Below are positions 1 to 9,000 of a stretch of 22,832 nt of DNA, in pieces. Made by a program: the position numbers and the translations under genes. The notes beneath the pieces are model-generated. The model was given only the letters and a program-made list of their open reading frames with translations, was not told where the DNA came from and did not search any database. Source of the DNA: a virus; the IMG/VR virus record IMGVR_UViG_3300043446_000211, positions 1-22,832 of that record; one strand, given 5' to 3'. How positions within the stretch are numbered: position 1 is the stretch's first letter; each line of letters starts with the position of its first letter.

Positions 1-3000
1 GTTAGTATTAACTTCAGTTACAGTAATTGTACAATCGTTCTCTGGTGTTGCGCCACCTAACAAATCACCTGTTACGGTGATTGTGTCACCGACTGCATAG
101 TAAGCACCTATAGTACTAAATGTAGCGGCGTATACACCAATTAATTTTTCATTGTAAACAGTGAACTTAGGTCCGATACCATGAGCACTATTCTGATAGA
201 ACTCAGGTTCAACGAATGGTTCTCCGTAACTGATACTAGTACCGGTACTTGAGTCGTTACCTAGTGAGTTGAACGGACTTGGCCAGAACACACCAGAGTT
301 CCAATCTTCAATCTTAGAGTTGTAGCTAGTTCTATCCATACGAATCGTAGTTTGGAACTCACGAATGTTAGTGTTGATAGTAACGCCAACTGCTCTAGGA
401 ACCAATTGAATAGAATAGTTCAATGATAGATTCTGTGCATTTGATTTAAAGATTACCTTATGGTCGCCGCTCAATGCACTGCTATATGTAGTGTGCAACG
501 ATACAACTGGCTTATTTGTCGCAGATAATAATCTAGCGGCAAACTGGTTAAAGCCTAGTACTTTCACATAGTAATAACCACCCATGATAGCGTCTGTTGT
601 GTTACTAGAAACTATTTTAATCAAGTCTCCTGTAGTCAACCCAGTGATATCTACTGTCAACAAACTTGACTGGAAGTTAAGGTCTAACTCTGTGGCTGCA
701 TATTCAAATGCAGGTTCAAATAAGATTTCAGGAGAAACTACATATCCTTCACCCGGGTCAACGACTGTAATATCAATAACCTTGTCACCAGACATAACTG
801 CCTTAAGAATAGCGTTCTTTGTTGGGGCTGGGTACTTAGTAGTATCTACATATGCCGTAACAATCGGAGGGTCAATGTAGCCACGACCACTGTCTAACAC
901 AATAACACTCGGCAAATCTTGATAGATGATAGTGTTAGGGAAGTGACTTGCAATTGTAGTGTTGTTTACACCTCTACTGATGCCAGTCAACATATTCTTT
1001 TCACGGTCAATATGATTGTATGCAATCAATTCATCGTCAATTGTAATTAAACCAGTAACTGGCAATCCACGAGCATTATCGACAAAGATTTTTTGACTTA
1101 CATTAGTAATGTACTTTGTCAAGACAGCAACCGGTTGATTCTTCATAGGTTCTAGAGTTAGACCATAATTCTTAAACCATGATTGATATGTATCTGTCTG
1201 CCAAATAGGATCAGACAATGCATTTTCATAATAATCAACTGGACTACCGTATGTCAACTGGGGAGAAGTATATCTACGAACTGTAGTGTTGTATGTTGAA
1301 GGAATGTCAAAGTCAGTGATGTAACCATCATAACTATCCATACCATCATATGTGAAATAGAATTCTTTCAATACAACATGATATGGTTTTACTTCATTCA
1401 AGTAACCTTCTAGTAACTTTTCATTATCACTCTTATACTTTTCGTACGGCTTCAAACTTCTGATGTTATAACTTACATCAGCCAAGCTAGTCTTGTTCAA
1501 CCATGGCAGATAGTTGTTTGATTCTACATTCTCACTTTGAATGTATTCAAACATCAATACTAAAGCCTTGTTACGATACTCATTTAATTGACCGACATAA
1601 ATTTGTTCGTTCAATGCACGAATAATATATCTGGTTTCTATTGACGGATATGCGTCATAGGATACAGTGTCAAAGAACACATCACCGAAACCAATTGTAT
1701 TATCTTGGTAGTCCCATAGTGTGCTTGAGAATTCGATAGTACCATCTTCTAAGCCAATGCGTGACCATGCACCACTAGTGTACTTGTATACTTCACGCTT
1801 GCCTTGACTGTTCTGACTTACACCGACAATCATACCTTCTTTGACATTAGGTACTTTAGCTAGGTCATAGTAATATTCTACTTCAAATGCAGTTCTTACA
1901 TTATTGTCATACCCAGTTGCCCACCAGTAAACATTTCTCCAATAGTTTCTAGTGTCATAGTCATCACCATATGTGTTCAAGAATGTAACTGAACTGAATT
2001 CACTGATAGGGTATTCTTTCAATACGCGGTTAGCGTATGTTAGATAGTTCTCTAATGCCTTGAACCTGTTGATGAACAAGCCTTGATTAGGTCTTGTACC
2101 GATACCAATTTGTAGTTTCTTAGGTAAGTCTGGGTTAGGGATAACAGTTCCCAACTCGTCTACACCCGCAAAGCTAGATAACAACTTGTTATACAATGCA
2201 GCTGGTTGTTTGTAATTGATACCATCAGGAACTCCATCCAAGAAATCATCTGGGTAGTTAGTACGAATCAACTTAAACTCTGCATGATTAGGAATGTCAA
2301 TATCATTTGTACTGAAGCCTAAGTGCATGTTTGTGTGTGTACTGTAGATATAATCTCTAGCATTGTACAATCCATATACATTAGGCGCTAATGCGGCAAA
2401 GTAACTGATACCTGAGTTCTGCGGGTTAGCAATATATTGTGCAATAACTGCATCAGTCAATGTCTTGCCCTGTAAGCTGAACAATGTCTCAGTATTGCGT
2501 ACCCAATAGTAATACTTGTTAACCAAATTACCACCGGCGTCAGTTTCAAATCCTGTACTGTATCGTGTGAAGTCATACACATCACCTTTACCGGTGTAGA
2601 ACGCAGGTAGTACATCAGATTCAATCCAGCTATAGACTGTTACCGTACTTCCAGGGAACACAGTACCCCAGTACTTAGCGTTGTATGCTAAATCATTCTG
2701 ATGATAGTTGATGAACTTAGTTGTAGATACATCGAACCAAATCTTACCAATTTCGTTCTTGCCCCATACCATGCTACCCATTGCATTAGCGTTGTTATAG
2801 TCTGCAGGATCTACTGATGTAATATAATCAATGTTCTCTCTGATTGGGCCTAACAATTTGCCTTGCAACGGATCCAAGTAGTCTAATGACGCTAATGTAA
2901 CATCAGTGATGTTATCATATAACTGAACTTTTTGAATCTTAGTGATATCGGTTACAGTAGTTGACTTTCTGTATACGCTCCAGTTTTGAGTTCCCGCAGT

Positions 3001-6000
3001 GTTTTCATATATAGTCACACGACCATGTGTTGACCCTACTTTATACAAAGGAGTACCAATCATTACTTTACCCTTGTAGAAATCTAATGCTTGACCATAG
3101 TATGGTTGTTTGCCATAGACTTCTGACAAGTCAGGTAATGTCTGACTGTATACATAGTTACTTGCTGTCAGCAAGGTCTCCCCATTCGATGGTAAGTAGT
3201 CAAACATGTAGACTGCTCCTGCATCGTGGTAGATGTCTTCAAACTGAGTAAAGTTATTATCAAAAACAGTATCGTTATGGTTGTTCTCATCATCTGTAAA
3301 ATCAAAAGTAGTTCCTAAATAACGGTTAGCTGCCGGAGCACTAACTACGAACGAGTTTTGCTCATTGAACTTTACTTTGTAACCGAATTGAGTTCTATTG
3401 GACTCATGTGGATCGTATATCACTTGAACTTTAATGTATTCTGCGATGCCTAGTTCTGCTAGAACATTACCATTGAACACAGTGATGTTTAGTTTGTTAT
3501 TAGGTTGACCTAAATTAAAATCACGCAAACGAATTACCAAGCGGTTATCTTCTGTTGCATACGCAAACACATTGTTGATAACTGCCAAGTTAATTCTATT
3601 AGCAACATAGAATGCGTCACCCACAATGCCACCGGATACGCTTGGGTCAGGTAATGTAACTGAGTAACCATTAATGAAAATAGTAGCGGCTTCTAATACA
3701 TGACATTGTAGAATACCTGTGATTCTACCATAGTGTTTACCTTCGCTCAAGTATCTGAACACAGCACCTTCACCGTGTGTTGTATCTAGATTGAACGGGC
3801 TACCAACTAGCAACTCGCTACCGCTAGTATTACAATCCAATGACCAACCAAACTTAGCATTAGCATCAATATCTTCAACACGGTCGTAGCTTGCAATTTC
3901 TTGAGTAAGAACCATATTGCCACTGCTTACTTTAATGATATCGCCGGACTGTAGCATAGGTCCTATTAATAAGAACATGCTGTCAACATAATTGTCATTG
4001 TTTGAATCGTTAGGAATCAATAAGAAGTATGTAGGGTCTAACATCACATCGTTAATAAACACACGAACTTTGTTAGCGTCAGCAAAACCTGCAGCAGGAT
4101 TTTGTTGTGTTGGGGTTGGTACCCAGCCAGCGGCCCAAGGCATTTCAAACAATGCAAATTGGTCTGGTAAACTATCTCCTACTACTTCCCAGTTTTCCAC
4201 TAAACGGTCGAACATGAATGTGTAACCTGTGTTAGGAAGTTGTTGACTGAAATCTGATTGAGGTGAACCAACAAACAACTTAGTGCCGTCGTAGTTAGTT
4301 GCGATGCTATGACTGAACAAGTCAGTTCCGTTTGCTAAACCTTCACTTGAGATGCCACCTAAGATTGAGTAGCTTATTACTCGTACATACATAGGAGTCA
4401 TTGATCCTACACTGTAAGGGATATTTTCGTAAACATATACAGTGGTAGTGTCATTTTGACTATTGTACTGGGCAGTAACTATCGTATACAAATCGTCATT
4501 ACCGAAGTTAGTAAATGATACTTTTCTTCCAGCCGGCGATTGGCCAATGTTTCCATATACTGTGAATGATGATGAATTAGGTCTGATAGCTTCTGCTAAA
4601 CGAACACCAACATCATACCATTCGGTATGAGGGTTCAAGTGCAATGAAACTACAACGTTCAAGTCAACAATACTTGCATATAGCATAGTACCGTCACCGG
4701 ACAATGCTAATGAATCACCCACACGCAATCCTGCAAACGGAATAATTTGTTCTTCTACTAATGCATGAATCTTATCATTGCTAATCATTTTGTAGATATA
4801 CAATACACTCAAATCACCGAACGGATCAGGTTGAGAGATGACCATAATATCATCGTTCTTTACCATCGCAGTACCAAATCCCTGTTGTTGAGTTATAGTT
4901 TGGATGTTAGCAAAAGGATGTGTAGATGAAGCTGTTTCTAGGTATCTGTATACTTTACCGTGGTCTGGGTCTGCTACAAAATAGCCTAGCTTTTCACTGT
5001 ATGCTACTGTTGCACCAAACTCTGTTGTGTTAGGTGCTGTTTCGAATTCTCTGTATTCGTAATTGTTTGTTTTACGCAATACATTCCATTCGCCATTAAG
5101 GTCTTTGTCAACCCATACTTTATTCTTAACATACTCTGCATTAGTTAAAGGTAAGTTGACGATATCTTTGGTGCGTTCTACACGCTGATTCACTAACGAG
5201 AATGCAATGTTGCCACCTGAGCCTGTTACTTTTGTAGTTGCAGAATCTAGCGTTAGTACAACGATTACAACATTCGTACTTGCGATGGCTGCAACAGTAT
5301 AGTAACCGTTGATTAAAGTGTTATAGTTGATGATACCAAATGGATCACCTTCTGATAGACCATGCGGTGTGTCAAATGTAAATGTAGCAGTGTTGTTTAG
5401 GTTATTGATTACTGAAACCAATCTAGCTGTCAATGTGACAGGTGTGTATACTTTCCATTCACCGACTTTATCGGCTACCCAAATATAATCGTTCTTATAC
5501 AAGTCTACAATACTTGCATTGTCTAAGTTATCAATATAGTAACCAGTATAGCGAACATCATCTAAACTTACATAACCAGCACTTGGTAACTTGCTTTCGC
5601 TAGTTGATAAAATGCTAGGTAAAATGTTAGTGTTGTTTACTGCATAGTTGTAATTCTTCAATTCATACAACTGTACTTCTTGTTGTGCAACATCAACTGA
5701 ACTGCCATGAACAATACTTACGATAGAAGGATTACCTGTCAATTCACTTTCGTTTAATGTGAACTCTACAAAGTTTCTATTCAATAGACCACCGTACTCG
5801 CTAGTCTTGATAGCCCAGTTTTCATGGAATGTATATGTTAATGGTGTTTGTTGTAGGTTTGCACCTAACAATGTATTGAAAGAATCAATTGTACCTTTAC
5901 TAGTAATGATACTCTTGTACAAGTTAACCTGTGTGTTGTCATCTAAGTTAGCTTCACTTAGATATGCTCGTGGTCTGTAGCCAATCAAGCTAAAACTTAA

Positions 6001-9000
6001 CAAGTCAGCATCGTTCTTCAAGTTAGCAACATTGGTGTTGTAATACAATGTAGATTCATAAGCCTTTGTACTAGGGTTAGGCAACAAGCCCTTTTGAATT
6101 TGTTCGTATGAGGTCTTATTCCATTCTTCTTTGTTAAACTTAACATCAGGTGCAATAGTTACTTTGTTAGCAATCCAATATTCGTTCTTGTACTTGACGA
6201 TTGTACCTTTAGCATACTTCTTATTCTCAACCCATTCTTCAATGTTGTCTTGGTTGATAATAAAGCCAGCAGCATTCATTGTGCCGTTCCACTCAGCCGT
6301 CTTAGAACCCTTAACATAGATACGCTGTTGGCGTAGACCAGTAACTAAGTTGAACATTACATCGTTGAAAACTGTTACATTATCAAAGATTACCAAGTGC
6401 TCAATTGTGTTGATATTACAACGCATGAAACTGATAGAGTCACCTTGATTCAATGCCTTAGCACTGAACTCAGTTCCAATTCTAGTGATTGACAAATCTT
6501 TGATAGAGATTGGTAACAAGTTTTGATTCAAGATAAAGTTATCTTGGTAAACTGTCAATGGTTGTACAATGCCATACTCGTTATTGATAGTAATCTGATT
6601 AGCAGATGGGTTAACGTTAACTGTACTACCTTCTGCCCAGCCACTAGTACTCCAATATAATACTTCAGCAACCATTTGAGTCCAATTCATTTCCAATGCA
6701 TTTTCTACATTGTTGAATGTCATGCCCTTTGATTCTAAGTATGATCCATAGCTAGTAAGGAAAGTACCTACATCTTCTATTCTTCTGAATTCTGTTCCGT
6801 AAGGAATTATCTCAGGATTCTTACTGTAGTTCTTGGGAATCGTAACTGTTCTATTATTAACAGTAATGTTTTCGTAGATACCATTTGTGATAGGTTTGTT
6901 GATTACAAAATATGCTCTATCTTGGCTGTTACCGTATACCTTGTAACCCGATGAAGTTTTCTGAATGATTACAGAACTGTATATAACGCTGTCGTGCGGT
7001 TGATTCTCGTACAACAATATTGAATAGCTTTCATCAGGAATCAACAAGCTATTGTTCTTGCTGTTAGGTGAACCTTTTTCAGCAAAGAACTTTAACATTT
7101 CTTTGTCACTGAAACCAGCAACACGGTAACTCAATCGTACATCGATGTTCTGGAAGTAGTCAGTAATTTGTTGTGTGCCGTTAATGCCATACTGATTTAG
7201 ATAATCAATAATCCAATTCATATAACTATGCGCGGCAGTAGTAGCATCACCACCATACAATGCTAAGTCAGCAGGGGTACCTCTTAGTCTGTCGTAAACT
7301 AAGTATTGCTTGAATTCGTCATTGTATTGGTAAACATCCAAGTCTAAACCCAATGCAAAGAACTGTGCGGGCTTAGTCAATGCGAATATACGCATTAAAT
7401 CAAACGGCCATGTAGAGCTTCTCAAGTAACTGTATTCGGCCGGTCCTACATCACCTACTGCCCATTCGTGTTTGAATGTATTCTTGTCGTATGAATTGAC
7501 TACAGAAGTGAATGGTGATACCAATCTTCCTCTAGTGTCAACTGGTATAACATTCAATAAGTCTGGACGAATACGCTTAGTGTTTATAGTGCTGTCACCG
7601 TTATTCCAAATATAACCTTTGCTAATATCTGTCCACAATAACAAGTTGTCGCTTGTATAAGGTGCTTCACCGTAGCGGGCATCCCACCAATCAGGTTTGT
7701 TAGTGATACCCAACATTTCCCATGGACGAGTGTCAGGGTTAGTTGTGTCATACATCCACTGATAGATGCCGCGCCAGTTGCCTTGCTTCAACTTTGTGTT
7801 GTCTAACTTGTTTAGTGATTCACTATAGTTCCAAGTGAACTCGTTTGTAGAATCATAGAACTGCTCTACATAGTTAATTCTGTTCATACCCACCCAGTTT
7901 AAGAACTGTGTTGAATAGATTTCAGTCAATTCTTTGTGTGAATAGTCTGTTGTTCTAAATTGTCCTGGGAATATGTCATCATATTCTAATGGAATTTTAG
8001 CAACAACTTTCAAGTTATTGTAGATACGAGTTTCAAACTCTAATAGAATCCTATCTCTGAAATCTACTAAGTAACCATCTTCATACTCTCCGTACAACTT
8101 TGTGTACGAGCCATCGTGACCTCTAATGAAGTATGTAGGTGTTACGAATGTTGTGTCTAATACTACCTCAGGAATAGATGCAGGATACAATCCCATTTTA
8201 GTAGGAGTGTTAGGTACATAACTACCATAAGTCTGTGAATACTCTTTGACTGTGATAGTGTCGTTAGGAAGCAAGTATGTATTAACATACAAATGCTTTT
8301 CTGTTGCACTTATTGTATAGTCTTTGTTTCTCACCAACTGCATAGTGCGTTTAGTACCGTTAACTGTTCTAGTTAAGTATACTAACACGCCATCATAGTT
8401 TGCTACTGTAAAATCATATACTTTAGACAATGGATAGTTTGACGCATTGATACCACTCTTTAGTGTGTATGATTTTTGAGTTAGAGTACCCTTACTAGGT
8501 ACCATATCACTCCAGAAGAAAGAACTAGAGTCAGTTTTGATAGTTGTAATCTGATCCAGCACATCATCTAAGATGTCGGCATCAGTTTGTAACGGGCTGT
8601 AGTCTGCTCTGTTTACCGTATCCATCATCAATGCTTTGTACTTGACATACTCGGCCGCATTATACTTCAATGCTGTGAACAAATTGTTGTTAGAGTTCTT
8701 TAAGAACAATGCACCTGCAGTTAATGGAGAACTAGTTTGTACAATACGAGTACCATATGGTACAACATTACCCAAATCTCTATAGTTGTTTGGACCGAAT
8801 GCCGCACCTGATATTGATGCTAGGTTATTACAAATACTCTTATAGTGACCTCTCAAGTCGCCCAAGTTAACATTAGCGACTGGCTCATTTAATGGGTTAT
8901 GGTCAAAGTTTGATGGGATTTGATAGTAGGCAGTTCTCGAAACACTATCACTATAAATTAGAATTTCGACCGGTGTGCCTGTCGCGGGACTTGTAGTTAA

